Shown: positions 7,807-16,018 of the stretch, one piece after another | Layout: every line of letters starts with the position of its first letter | Position numbering within the stretch: position 1 is the stretch's first letter | Assembly (NCBI RefSeq): GCF_039531695.1 | Contig: NZ_BAAAQN010000063.1 | Span: 7,947 to 71,946, forward strand | From: Catenulispora yoronensis | Lineage (GTDB): Bacteria; Actinomycetota; Actinomycetes; Streptomycetales; Catenulisporaceae | Direction of reading: 5' to 3' | Length of the DNA stretch: 64,000 nucleotides | Position numbers and translations under genes: made by a program | The notes under the pieces: generated by a model | Seen by the model: only the letters and a program-made list of their open reading frames with translations | The model's database searches: none | What the model was told of the DNA's origin: nothing

Positions 7807-8280
7807 ATGGATCCGCTCAGCACGCCCGCCCGCCTGCGCGACCGCGCGACCTGGCTGTTGGGGCAGACCGCGAACCAGGGGCACCGGCTGATCGGCGAGC
7901 GGATGCACGCCGCCGGCGTCACCAGCCGCTCCTACTTCTCGCTGCTCGCGGCGCTGGCCGAGAGCGGGCCGACCAGCCAGGCCGACCTGGGGCGGCGGAT
8001 CGGCCTGGACCGCAGCGACGTCACGGCGGCGGTCACCGACCTGGAGCACCGGGGCTGCCTGGAGCGCACGCCGGACCCGGTGGACCGGCGGCGCAACCTG
8101 GTGCGGATCACCGAGGAGGGCCAGGCGTTCCTGGCGGAGCTGGACGCGGAGGTGGCCGGGGCGCAGGAGGCGCTGCTGGCGCCGCTGTCCCCGGCCGAGC
8201 GGGACCAGCTGGTCGAGATGCTGACCCGGGTGGTCGAGCACCACACCGGCCTGCGGCTCAGCGATACAACAGAGCGCTGA
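7807..8280 (+). CDS. MarR-family transcriptional regulator
   Basis: A 157-residue winged-helix regulator. The helix-turn-helix spans about residues 55-80 (TSQADLGRRIGLDRSDVTAAVTDLEHRGCL) and the wing follows with the family signature DPVDRRRNLVRITEEG. Flanking helices form the dimer domain. MarR proteins bind palindromes as dimers and are released by small phenolic or other ligands; the ligand here is unknown. It is divergent from the SnoaL-like gene across three palindromes, so autoregulation and control of that neighbour are likely. Its last 23 bp overlap the convergent glycosylase gene. Confidence 0.92.
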   Translation: MDPLSTPARLRDRATWLLGQTANQGHRLIGERMHAAGVTSRSYFSLLAALAESGPTSQADLGRRIGLDRSDVTAAVTDLEHRGCLERTPDPVDRRRNLVRITEEGQAFLAELDAEVAGAQEALLAPLSPAERDQLVEMLTRVVEHHTGLRLSDTTER

Positions 8281-9373
8281 CCCGATAGCGGTGGCCGCGA
8301 TAGGGCTCCAGGAGCTCCAGCATGCGGTCGTCGTCCCAGTGCCCGGCCGGGTCGCCGAGGGCGCCGCACACGATGCGCGGCAGATGCAGGTCGCCCACCG
8401 AGACCGCGTCGGCGTCGCCGTGCGCGCGGTGCATCACCTCGGCGGCGGTCCAGACGCCGATGCCCGGGACCGTGCGGATCCGGCGCGCCGCCTCGTCCCG
8501 TTCCATCCCGACGGTCTCCTCCAGCCGGGCCGCGACGCGCGCCGCCCCGAGGACCGCGCGGGAGCGCTTGCCGTCGACTCCGGCGCGGATCCACTCCCAG
8601 GACGGGATCATGGCCCATTCGCGCGGCGCCGGCGAGACGTGGAGACGCACGTCGGCCGGGGCGCCGGGGGCCGGGACGCCGTAGCGGCGGACCAGGATCT
8701 GGTAGGCGCGGTGCGCCTCCTGCACGGTGACGCGCTGCTCCAGCACCGCGGGCACCATCGAGTCCCAGACCCGGCCGCTGCGGATGACGCGCAGCCCGGC
8801 GTTGCGGCGCAGGGAGTCGATGAGCTGCCGGTTGCCCTGTCCGCGGACGAGTTCGGCGAACTCGGCGCGGACCTGGTCGGTGTCGCCGAGGCCGAGCAGG
8901 TCCGGAAGCGTCTTGACCAGCCAGGGCGCGCCCGGGCCCCAGGCCTCGGCGTCGACCGTCTCCGGGGTGGCGCGGCGCAGGCGCAGCGTCCCGGGGTCGC
9001 CGGCCGGCGTGCGGCAGCCGAGCCACAGGGCGCCGTCGGGCGTCCGGCGGAAGGTGGGGTCACCGGCGCCACGGCGCAGGGCGCCCACGGAGGCGGAGAG
9101 GTCGTAGCCGGGGTCGACGAGGACGGTGACGCGGACATCGGCTTCGAACCGCCGCGGCGACGACGCCCCTGACGGGTCCGACGGGGCCGACTGGTCCGAC
9201 TGGTCCGACGACTCCGCCGGCGGCTGCTCCCGGTCGGCGGACGACGGCGACCCGGAGCGGGCGTTCGGGACGGCGGGGCGGCGGGACGAGCGGCGGTGGG
9301 CGTCGAACGCGGTGCCGCCGCTCCGGCCCTTGCGGGCAGCCCAGTACGCCCGGATGTCCTCGTGCTCTGTCAT
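8258..9373 (-). CDS. DNA-3-methyladenine glycosylase II-like protein (HhH-GPD superfamily)
   Basis: A 371-residue protein. Residues 1-75 are a Ser/Asp-rich extension with repeated DQSD/SDPSG motifs. The body has the AlkA-type layout: a beta-rich N-domain, then a helical HhH-GPD domain with the hairpin TVPGIGVWTAAEVMHRAHGDADAVSVGD, in which the final Asp is the expected catalytic residue of the glycosylase family. Such enzymes excise alkylated purines to start base-excision repair. It is downstream of the guanylyltransferase gene by 52 bp on the same strand and may be co-transcribed. The start is the ATG at 9373. Confidence 0.85.
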   Translation of the reverse strand: MTEHEDIRAYWAARKGRSGGTAFDAHRRSSRRPAVPNARSGSPSSADREQPPAESSDQSDQSAPSDPSGASSPRRFEADVRVTVLVDPGYDLSASVGALRRGAGDPTFRRTPDGALWLGCRTPAGDPGTLRLRRATPETVDAEAWGPGAPWLVKTLPDLLGLGDTDQVRAEFAELVRGQGNRQLIDSLRRNAGLRVIRSGRVWDSMVPAVLEQRVTVQEAHRAYQILVRRYGVPAPGAPADVRLHVSPAPREWAMIPSWEWIRAGVDGKRSRAVLGAARVAARLEETVGMERDEAARRIRTVPGIGVWTAAEVMHRAHGDADAVSVGDLHLPRIVCGALGDPAGHWDDDRMLELLEPYRGHRYRVSALLYR

Positions 9374-9425
9374 CGCGCCCCGTCGCTAGGCCCGTCGCCG
9401 ACCGATCGAGTCTGCCAGTCCACCG

Positions 9426-10520
9426 CTATTCGTCGCTGGAGAACCGGATCGCCTTGTCCGGGACGACCGCGCCGCACCACACCCGCGCGCCGGCGAGCAG
9501 CTCGTTCTCGGCGCCGATCACCGCGCCGTCGCCGACCACGACGCCGTCCAGGACCGTGCCGGCGCCGACCTGGGCGCCGGCGCCCACGATCGAGCCGGAC
9601 ACCCGCGCTCCGGCGCCGATCACCGCGCCGGAGTCCACGACCGAGGCGCTGACCCGGGCGCCGGCCCGGACCACGGCGCCGGAGCCGACCGTGGTGCCGG
9701 CGTCGACCACGGCGTCCGGCGCGATCTCGGCCCCGGCCAGGACCAGCGCCTCCGGGTACTCGCGCGCCTCCGGGCCGGGCACCGCGGAGGAGGTCACGCG
9801 GCCCATCACCAGGTCCGCCGAGCCCTTGGCGAACGCGGTCGGGGTCCCGAGGTCCAGCCAGTAGGACTGCTCGACGACACCGAGCACCTTGGCCCCGGAG
9901 GCCAGCAGGCCGGGGAAGGTCTCGCGCTCCACCGAGACCCGGCGGCCGGTGGGGATCTCGTCGATCCGGGAGCGCTGGAAGACGTAGCAGCCGGCGTTGA
10001 TCTGGTCGGTGACGATGTCCTCGGGCCGCTGCGGCTTCTCCAGGAACGCCGTCACCCAGCCCTGCGCGTCGGTCGGCACCAGGCCGAACGGCCGCGGGTC
10101 GGTGACCCGGGACAGGTGCAGGGTGACGTCGGCGCCGCGGGCCCGGTGCGCGTCCACCAGCGCGCGGATGTCCACGCCGGAGAGGATGTCGCCGTTGAAG
10201 ACCAGGACCGGCTCGTCCGGGGCGCTGGTGAGTTTGTCGGCCACGTTGCGGATGGCGCCGGCGGTGTCCAGCGGCACCTCCTCGGTGACGTACTCCAGCT
10301 CCAGGCCCAGCTCGGCGCCGTCGCCGAAGTACTCCTCGAAGACCTCGGCCCGGTAGGCGGTGGCGAACACCACGCGGTGCACCCCGGCGTCCTTGGCCCG
10401 GACCAGCTGGTGGGTGAGGAACGGGACCCCGGCGACCGGCAGCATGGGCTTGGGGGTGCGGACCGTCAGCGGGCGCAGGCGGGTGCCCTTGCCCCCCACC
10501 AGAAGGATCGCCTCGGTCAC
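9426..10520 (-). CDS. manB: Mannose-1-phosphate guanylyltransferase (GDP-mannose pyrophosphorylase)
   Basis: A 364-residue NDP-sugar pyrophosphorylase. The N-terminal nucleotidyltransferase domain opens with AILLVGGKGTRLRPLT and the substrate loop TPKPMLPVAG, and contains FNGDILSG (metal-binding Asp). From about residue 240 the chain forms a left-handed beta-helix of hexapeptide repeats (VVDAGTTVGSGAVVRAG and similar). It should make GDP-mannose from mannose-1-phosphate and GTP for wall and lipid mannosylation. The GTG start at 10520 follows GAGGGG. In mycobacteria the equivalent gene (named manB there, manC elsewhere) lies in the same place relative to whiB2/fbiAB. A closely related sugar donor cannot be excluded. 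Confidence 0.88.
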   Translation of the reverse strand: MTEAILLVGGKGTRLRPLTVRTPKPMLPVAGVPFLTHQLVRAKDAGVHRVVFATAYRAEVFEEYFGDGAELGLELEYVTEEVPLDTAGAIRNVADKLTSAPDEPVLVFNGDILSGVDIRALVDAHRARGADVTLHLSRVTDPRPFGLVPTDAQGWVTAFLEKPQRPEDIVTDQINAGCYVFQRSRIDEIPTGRRVSVERETFPGLLASGAKVLGVVEQSYWLDLGTPTAFAKGSADLVMGRVTSSAVPGPEAREYPEALVLAGAEIAPDAVVDAGTTVGSGAVVRAGARVSASVVDSGAVIGAGARVSGSIVGAGAQVGAGTVLDGVVVGDGAVIGAENELLAGARVWCGAVVPDKAIRFSSDE

Positions 10521-10668
10521 TCTTCGTTCCCCTCAATCTCATTCCGCGGGCCGTCCGCTGCCCGCGTCGGTGCCTGCCGCCCGGCCGCGTCCACCGGCGC
10601 ACGGCCGTGCGGGCCAGCATAAACGGTCGCCGACGGGCCGGTTGCACAACAGCAAGCTGTTTCCCCCG

Positions 10669-10674
10669 TATCCT
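10669..10674 (+). promoter_or_regulatory. -10 hexamer of the TIGR03089 gene, leaderless spacing
   Basis: TATCCT (TANNNT) ends 6 nt before the GTG at 10681, the same spacing as at marR and the histidine kinase gene. There is no Shine-Dalgarno sequence ahead of this start. Confidence 0.45.
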
Positions 10675-10680
10675 CTCGGC

Positions 10681-11502
10681 GTGACCGCAGCGAACAGTAG
10701 TTTCCCGGACCTGTGGCGCGCCGCGCTCGCACAGGGCCCTTCCCGACCGTTCCTGACGTATTACGACGACCACACCGGCGAACGCGTGGAGCTGTCGTAC
10801 GCCACGACGGACAACTGGGTGGCCAAGACGGCGAACCTGATCCAGGACGAGCTGGCGCTGGCCCCGGGCGAGGAGATCGCGGTCCTGCTGCCGACCCACT
10901 GGCAGACCCCGATCTGGCTGCTGGCCTGCTGGATCGCCGGCGTGGCGGCCAGCGTCGGGGAGGATCCGGCGGCGGTGGAGCGGGCGGCGGCCGTGGTCGC
11001 CGGGCCGGACCGGCTCGACGACGCGCTGGCCTGCCGCGGCGAGCGGATCGCGCTGGCGCTGCGGCCGCTGGGCGCGCCGTTCCAGCAGGTGCCGGCGGGC
11101 TTCACCGACTACGCGGCGGTGGCGCCGGCGCAGCCGGACTCCTTCGCCGCCTACACCCCGGTCGGCCCGGACGTCCCGGCGCTGATCGCCGACGGCAAGA
11201 CCTGGACCCAGGCGGAACTGGCGCGGGACGCGGTCGAGGCGGCGGCCCGCTGGAACCTCGGCCCCGGCAGCCGGGTCCTGGCTGGCTGCGGCTTCGCCTC
11301 GCGGCCGGAGATCCGGGCGGCGCTGACCTCCGAGCTCGCGGCCGGCGCTTCCTTGGTACTGTGCCGGAACGTCGACCCGGCGCGCCTGCCGGGACGGATG
11401 GCCGCGGAGAAGGTGAACGCACGCGTCACCTCTCTGGGGCAAGGAGGTGGCGGCGCAGGCGGAACCGCCGAGGGCACTCTCGGCGTCCTCTCGGTCGACT
11501 AA
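10681..11502 (+). CDS. TIGR03089 family protein (degenerate acyl-CoA synthetase-like)
   Basis: A 273-residue protein that matches the actinobacterial TIGR03089 family. It resembles the N-terminal half of AMP-forming acyl-CoA synthetases (PSRPFLTYYDDHTGERVELSYATTDNWVAKTANLIQDEL) but lacks the later AMP-binding and lid motifs, so it is probably not a ligase on its own. A second synthetase-like segment (ALIADGKTWTQAELARDAVEAA) follows after about residue 160. The function is unknown. Family members sit next to the guanylyltransferase and LCP genes in many actinobacteria, which suggests a link to envelope assembly. The GTG at 10681 is chosen over longer upstream frames because of the -10 spacing and the divergent promoter. 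Confidence 0.8.
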   Translation: MTAANSSFPDLWRAALAQGPSRPFLTYYDDHTGERVELSYATTDNWVAKTANLIQDELALAPGEEIAVLLPTHWQTPIWLLACWIAGVAASVGEDPAAVERAAAVVAGPDRLDDALACRGERIALALRPLGAPFQQVPAGFTDYAAVAPAQPDSFAAYTPVGPDVPALIADGKTWTQAELARDAVEAAARWNLGPGSRVLAGCGFASRPEIRAALTSELAAGASLVLCRNVDPARLPGRMAAEKVNARVTSLGQGGGGAGGTAEGTLGVLSVD

Positions 11503-11575
11503 GGTCGTCGCACGGGAGGGACCGCGGTCGCGACTCGGGCCCAGCAACCCGCGGGCCCCGGTGTGAGGAGATTCT

Positions 11576-13453
11576 GTGGCAGGCGAGCGCAACGCCGAGC
11601 CGGCCCCGTGGGAGCGGGCGGCCCGGCAATCCGACGACGCGTGGTACGCGGGGCGGCAGGGCGGCCAGCCGGCGTCCGGGTACAGCGACGCGTACGAGTT
11701 CGACGACGCCCCGGCGCGGGAGCCGCGGCGCGGCGCGCGGAGCGGCTCGTCGGTGCCCGGCCAGAGCGGCCCAAGCGGCCCAAGCGGTTCGGGCGGATCG
11801 GGCGGTCCCGGGGGCCCCGGCGGTCCGGGCCGGACCGGCGGACCGGCCGGCCGCGGCGGACGCACCGGGCGCGGCGCGTCGATACCGGCCGGACGGAGCG
11901 GGTGGCTGGCGCCGCGGGGCGTGATCGGCGTGTCCGCGGCCTCGCTGGTGCTCACCGTGATCGGCACCGGCGCGTTCACCTACCAGCACTTCAACGGCAG
12001 CATCAACACCTTCAGCGACACCGGTCTGGCCGACAACCGGCCGGCCGAGGCCCAGGTCAACGCCCAGGGCCAGCGCCCGGAGAACATCCTGCTGGTGGGC
12101 TCGGACAGCCGGGACAACGGCAACAATGCCTTCGGCGGCGGCAAGACCGGCGACGGCGCCCGCTCGGACACCTCGATCCTGCTGCACGTCTACGCCGACC
12201 ACCAGCACGCGGTCGGGATCTCGATCCCGCGCGACATGATGGTGCAGATCCCGTCGTGCCAGCTGGACCCGAACAACAAGGCCAAGGGCCACACCGGGGT
12301 CCAGACCAGCCAGTTCAACGCGGCCTTCGCCGTGGGCAACACCCCGCAGGGCAACGTGGCCTGCGAGATCAACACCATAGAGGCGATGTCCGGGATCCGC
12401 GTCGACCACACGATCGTGGTCGGCTTCTCGGCGTTCGCCAAGCTCACCGACGACATCGGCGGCGTGCAGGTGTGCGTGCCCAAGGACGTGAACAACGTCA
12501 ACGGCGACCACATCTCGCTGAAGAAGGGCATCCAGGTCGTGCGCGGCCAGACGGCCCTGGACTACGTCCGCGAGCGCGAGGGCCTCGGCGACGGCTCGGA
12601 CATCGGCCGCACCCGGCGCCAGCAGGCGTTCCTGGGCTCGATGATCAAGAAGATGGAGAGCGACGGCGTCCTGAACGACCCGACCACGCTCAGCTCCATC
12701 TTCAACGACGCCCTGAAGTACGCCACCTTCGACAAGGACCTGGGCACCCTGAACGACCTGATGAACTTCGCCTCGTCGATGAAGGGCATCAACCCGGCGC
12801 ACATCCAGTTCATGACGCTGCCCGGCCACTACCGGACCCAGGACGGCCGGGTCGACATGGACAAGGCCGCCGCCCAGGTGATCTGGGACCACCTCAAGAG
12901 CGACACCCTGCTCGACGGCTCCGACGCCGCCGGCAACGCCGGCACGGCCACCCCGACCACCGCGCCGGCCGCGCCGAGCAGCGCCGCGCCGACCACCCAG
13001 GCCCCGCCGGCGCCGTCGATCTCCCCGGCCACCATCTCGGTGCGGGTGCTGAACAGCACCACGGCCCAGGGCCTGGCCACCGACGCCACCACCTCGCTGC
13101 AGGCCCAGGGCTACAACGCGGTGGTCAGCCACACCGTGCCGGCGCACAGCACGGTCACCACGATCGTCTACGCCACCGCCAAGCAGGAGGCGGCGGCCCG
13201 CCAGCTGGCCACCCTGTTCCCCGGGGCGAAGGTCGAGGGCGGCGGCCGCGGCACCCAGCTGGTCCTGACCCTGGGCGACGACTACGCCACCTCGCACCCG
13301 AAGCCCGGCAGCGTCTCCAGCAGCGGGTCCGGCACCGCCTCCGGCAGCCCGAGCGGCGGCTCCACCCCGGGCGCGCCGCTGCCCTCGGACATCGCGGCCA
13401 ACTCCCGGACCGCCGACCAGGACATCTGCTCGGGCATCACCAACGGCTACTGA
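11576..13453 (+). CDS. LytR-CpsA-Psr (LCP) family protein with LytR_C domain
   Basis: A 625-residue cell-wall ligase. Residues 1-115 are a cytoplasmic disordered tail with Gly/Pro/Ser repeats. One membrane helix follows (GVIGVSAASLVLTVIGTGAF), then the extracellular LCP domain with LLVGSDSRD, ARSDTSILLH and ISIPRDMMVQIP; these Asp and Arg residues bind the pyrophosphate of the polyprenyl-linked substrate. A LytR_C domain (ISVRVLNSTTAQGLA...) lies near residues 480-570. LCP enzymes transfer glycopolymers from lipid carriers to peptidoglycan (arabinogalactan in mycobacteria, teichoic acids in Firmicutes). The GTG at 11576 follows AGGAG. It corresponds in position to mycobacterial cpsA. Confidence 0.93.
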   Translation: MAGERNAEPAPWERAARQSDDAWYAGRQGGQPASGYSDAYEFDDAPAREPRRGARSGSSVPGQSGPSGPSGSGGSGGPGGPGGPGRTGGPAGRGGRTGRGASIPAGRSGWLAPRGVIGVSAASLVLTVIGTGAFTYQHFNGSINTFSDTGLADNRPAEAQVNAQGQRPENILLVGSDSRDNGNNAFGGGKTGDGARSDTSILLHVYADHQHAVGISIPRDMMVQIPSCQLDPNNKAKGHTGVQTSQFNAAFAVGNTPQGNVACEINTIEAMSGIRVDHTIVVGFSAFAKLTDDIGGVQVCVPKDVNNVNGDHISLKKGIQVVRGQTALDYVREREGLGDGSDIGRTRRQQAFLGSMIKKMESDGVLNDPTTLSSIFNDALKYATFDKDLGTLNDLMNFASSMKGINPAHIQFMTLPGHYRTQDGRVDMDKAAAQVIWDHLKSDTLLDGSDAAGNAGTATPTTAPAAPSSAAPTTQAPPAPSISPATISVRVLNSTTAQGLATDATTSLQAQGYNAVVSHTVPAHSTVTTIVYATAKQEAAARQLATLFPGAKVEGGGRGTQLVLTLGDDYATSHPKPGSVSSSGSGTASGSPSGGSTPGAPLPSDIAANSRTADQDICSGITNGY

Positions 13454-13505
13454 TCGGCCCGCCGCACTACGCAGCGGGTCCGACCGCCCACCGCCGGTCA
13501 TCGGA

Positions 13506-13546
13506 CAGCCGGTCGCAGCGCTCCCTCGGAGCACTGTGACCGGCTG
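13506..13546 (+). terminator. Hairpin terminator after first LCP gene
   Basis: CAGCCGGTC (13506-13514) pairs with GACCGGCTG (13538-13546). Inside this stem GCTCC and GGAGC form a second helix around a 3-nt loop. Only TTCG follows, so there is no strong U tract; termination is likely but unproven. Confidence 0.55.
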
Positions 13547-13618
13547 TTCGCACACCTGTCACACAACGCGGACATTTAAGACGAGATTAATACGAAGATG
13601 ACATAGTGTCGTCTCATC
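13547..13618 (+). promoter_or_regulatory. A+T-rich promoter region of the second LCP gene
   Basis: This stretch is clearly richer in A/T than the surrounding sequence (for example ATTTAAGACGAGATTAATACG). A TAGTGT hexamer at 13604-13609 fits a -10 element and lies 9 nt before the ATG at 13619. Confidence 0.45.
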
Positions 13619-14761
13619 ATGGACGACCAGACCTCCGGCCCGGCCGCCCGCGAAAGCGGCGCCCCAGGCTCCCGCCGCTCCCGCCGTCACGCGAGCCCCG
13701 CCGACCGCGGCTTCATGACCCGCCGCCGCGTCGTCGCCATCTCCGCGACCTCCCTGTCGGTCCTCGCCGTCGCCGGCGCCGTGGGCCTGTGGACCGCGTA
13801 CAACAACCTGAACAGCAACATCAAGACGGTCGACATCCACACCGAGTCCGGGACCGGCGTCGCCGCCGGCGGCGGCACCTTGGCGACCGGGACCCAGCAC
13901 GACGCGATGAACGTGCTGCTGATCGGCTCGGACTCGCGCGACGGCGACAACGGCCAGTACGGCGACAAGAACTCCGGCGCCCGCTCGGACACCACGATGC
14001 TGCTGCACGTCGCCGCCGACCGGAAAAGCGCCACGGTGGCCTCGATACCGCGCGACACGATGGTCCAGGTGCCCTCCTGCACCAAGACCGGCGGCGGAGT
14101 CTCCACCACGCAGCTGGCCATGTTCAACTCCGCCTACTCCACCGGCGGCGCGGCCTGCACCGTGCGGACCGTGGAGGCGGTCAGCGGCCTGACCATCGAC
14201 CACGTGCTGGTGGTGGACTTCACCGGGTTCAAGAACATCGTCGACGCCATGGGCGGCGTCCCGGTCACCCTGGACAAGGCGGTCGACGACCCGGACTCGC
14301 ACCTGAACCTGCCCGCCGGCACCACGGTCGTGAACGGCGAGCAGGCCCTGGCCTTCGTCCGGGCCCGGCACAATCTCGGCGACGGCTCGGACATCGGCCG
14401 GATGAGCCGCCAGCAGCAGTTCCTGAACGCCGCCCTGGACACCCTGAACACCAACGGCACCCTGGACGACCCCAAGAAGCTCTACAAGGTCCTGGACGCC
14501 GCCACCAAGGCGCTCACCACCGACCCCGGCCTGGGCTCGCTGAACGCGCTGGCCGACTTCGCCTCGGACCTGAAGCAGGTGCCGCGGCAGAACATCACCT
14601 ACCTGACCGTGCCGTGGGAGTGGTACCAGCCGGACCCGAACCGGGTGCAGCTGGCGCCCAAGGCGCAGGAGCTGTTCGACGCCATGCGGCAGGACCGGAC
14701 GGTGCCGGTGGACGTGCTGGCGCTGTCGGCGAAGCAGGGCCAGCAGACCACCGCCGGTTAG
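13619..14761 (+). CDS. LytR-CpsA-Psr (LCP) family protein, short form
   Basis: A 380-residue LCP protein: basic cytoplasmic N-terminus, a membrane helix (VVAISATSLSVLAVAGAVGLW) and an extracellular LCP domain with NVLLIGSDSRDGD, ARSDTTMLLH, ASIPRDTMVQVP and FVRARHNLGDGSDIGRMSRQQQF. It ends soon after the LCP fold and lacks the LytR_C domain of the preceding gene. It probably attaches a lipid-linked glycopolymer to peptidoglycan. It has its own A+T-rich promoter after a hairpin, so it is likely regulated separately from the upstream paralogue. Confidence 0.92.
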   Translation: MDDQTSGPAARESGAPGSRRSRRHASPADRGFMTRRRVVAISATSLSVLAVAGAVGLWTAYNNLNSNIKTVDIHTESGTGVAAGGGTLATGTQHDAMNVLLIGSDSRDGDNGQYGDKNSGARSDTTMLLHVAADRKSATVASIPRDTMVQVPSCTKTGGGVSTTQLAMFNSAYSTGGAACTVRTVEAVSGLTIDHVLVVDFTGFKNIVDAMGGVPVTLDKAVDDPDSHLNLPAGTTVVNGEQALAFVRARHNLGDGSDIGRMSRQQQFLNAALDTLNTNGTLDDPKKLYKVLDAATKALTTDPGLGSLNALADFASDLKQVPRQNITYLTVPWEWYQPDPNRVQLAPKAQELFDAMRQDRTVPVDVLALSAKQGQQTTAG

Positions 14762-14810
14762 CGCCCGGTCAGCGACCCGGTCAGCGCGGCATGTCCCCGA
14801 ACCGGTCCGG

Positions 14811-15341
14811 TTAACGGAACCACCACTTCGTCGCGCCGCCCTCGGTGCCGTCGTTCTTCAGCGCGACCGCGGCGAGCAGGTCGATCCGGTACACCTGCCA
14901 CGGGCCCGGTCCGGCGCTCGGCGCGCTGAACGGCGCGGTGACCACGTCGCCCTCGGCGACGGCGGGCCAGCCCAGGGCGGCGTAGCGGGCGGCCACCTCG
15001 GTCACCACGGCCGGGTCCGTGACGCGGCGCGCCTCGCCGTCGAAGGTGACGTCGAAGCCGGTGACCGGGGCGGCGACGCTGCACCTCGGATCGGCCACCA
15101 GGTTGCGGGTCTTGCGGACACCGGGATCGGTCGTGAAGTGGACGGCGCCGTCCAGCCACAGGTGGCCGAAGCCGGTGGTGTGCGGCGAGCCGTCGGGATT
15201 GACGGTGGTCAGGAACCAGGGCCGGCCCGGACCGGCCACCGCCGCGGCGACGGCCGCCTCGACGTCCTCCCAGTCCAGCACCGCGAGGTCGTATTTGGGC
15301 AGGGACAGGTTCTTCACGCGCAGGGGCTTGAGCTCACTCAT
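14811..15341 (-). CDS. Pyridoxamine-phosphate-oxidase-like / F420-binding split-barrel protein
   Basis: A 176-residue split beta-barrel protein (PNPOx-like). The pattern RPWFLTTVNPDGSPHTTGFGHLWLDGAVHFTTDPGVRKTRNL is typical of this superfamily, where the strand after NPDG and the KxRNL segment contact FMN or F420. In actinobacteria many such proteins are F420-dependent reductases or F420-binding proteins; which cofactor is used here is not decidable. It is the last gene of a probable three-gene unit with the HAD protein and the sugar dehydrogenase. Confidence 0.75.
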   Translation of the reverse strand: MSELKPLRVKNLSLPKYDLAVLDWEDVEAAVAAAVAGPGRPWFLTTVNPDGSPHTTGFGHLWLDGAVHFTTDPGVRKTRNLVADPRCSVAAPVTGFDVTFDGEARRVTDPAVVTEVAARYAALGWPAVAEGDVVTAPFSAPSAGPGPWQVYRIDLLAAVALKNDGTEGGATKWWFR

Positions 15342-15371
15342 GCCTGTATAGACGATCTCAGGCCCGCGAAG

Positions 15372-15977
15372 TCATCGGTTCTCGCGAAGTATTTCGTCGA
15401 GTTCGCGAAGGGCCTGCTCGGTGTCCCGGAAGTGGACGACGGCCATGCCGAGGGCCCGGGCCGCCTCGCAGTTGGGCTCGTGGTCGTCCACGAACACCGT
15501 CTCCTCGGGGCGCATCCCGAGGCGCTCCAGGCAGAGCTCGTAGATGGCGGGGTCCGGCTTCTGCAGCCCGACCTCGTGCGAGTACACGAGGATGTCGGTC
15601 AGCTCGCTGAAGCGGTGCGCGGCTTCTTCGCGTTCGCGCGCGCCGACGAAGCTGTTGCTGATGATGGCGGTGACATAGCCCTCGGCGCGGCGGGCGCTCC
15701 AGTACTCGGCCACCTCGGCGTTGTAGCTGCCGACGTACTCGATCCAGGCGTCGTCCATGTACGCCTCGAACCGGTCCACCGACACCCCGAGGGCGGCGGC
15801 CGCCTGTTGGTGGACCTGCTCCAGCGTGATGGCGCCGATCACGCCGGCCTCGATGACGGCGCCGACCCGGTCCGGCCAGCCGGCCCCGAACTCGGGCTCC
15901 CACTTCACGTCGAAGCCCAGGCTCGGGTTGTGCTCCAGCACCCCGCCGATGTCCAGGATGATCGCCCGGATCGCCAT
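15372..15977 (-). CDS. HAD-superfamily hydrolase
   Basis: A 201-residue haloacid dehalogenase-like protein. Motif I is IRAIILDIGGVLEH: the first Asp of the usual DxD is present, but the second position is Gly (DIGG), as in epoxide-hydrolase-N or YihX-type HADs. Motif II is ISNSF, motif III the Lys in GLQKPDPAIYELCLERLG, motif IV VFVDDHEPNCEAARALG. It probably dephosphorylates a small metabolite. The ATG at 15977 follows GGGAGGGG. It lies 41 bp after the dehydrogenase gene, so a sugar phosphate is a reasonable but unproved substrate. Confidence 0.85.
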   Translation of the reverse strand: MAIRAIILDIGGVLEHNPSLGFDVKWEPEFGAGWPDRVGAVIEAGVIGAITLEQVHQQAAAALGVSVDRFEAYMDDAWIEYVGSYNAEVAEYWSARRAEGYVTAIISNSFVGAREREEAAHRFSELTDILVYSHEVGLQKPDPAIYELCLERLGMRPEETVFVDDHEPNCEAARALGMAVVHFRDTEQALRELDEILRENR

Positions 15978-16018
15978 GCCCGCCCCCTCCCGGTCCGGCC
16001 CGTGCGGGCCGATCCGGA

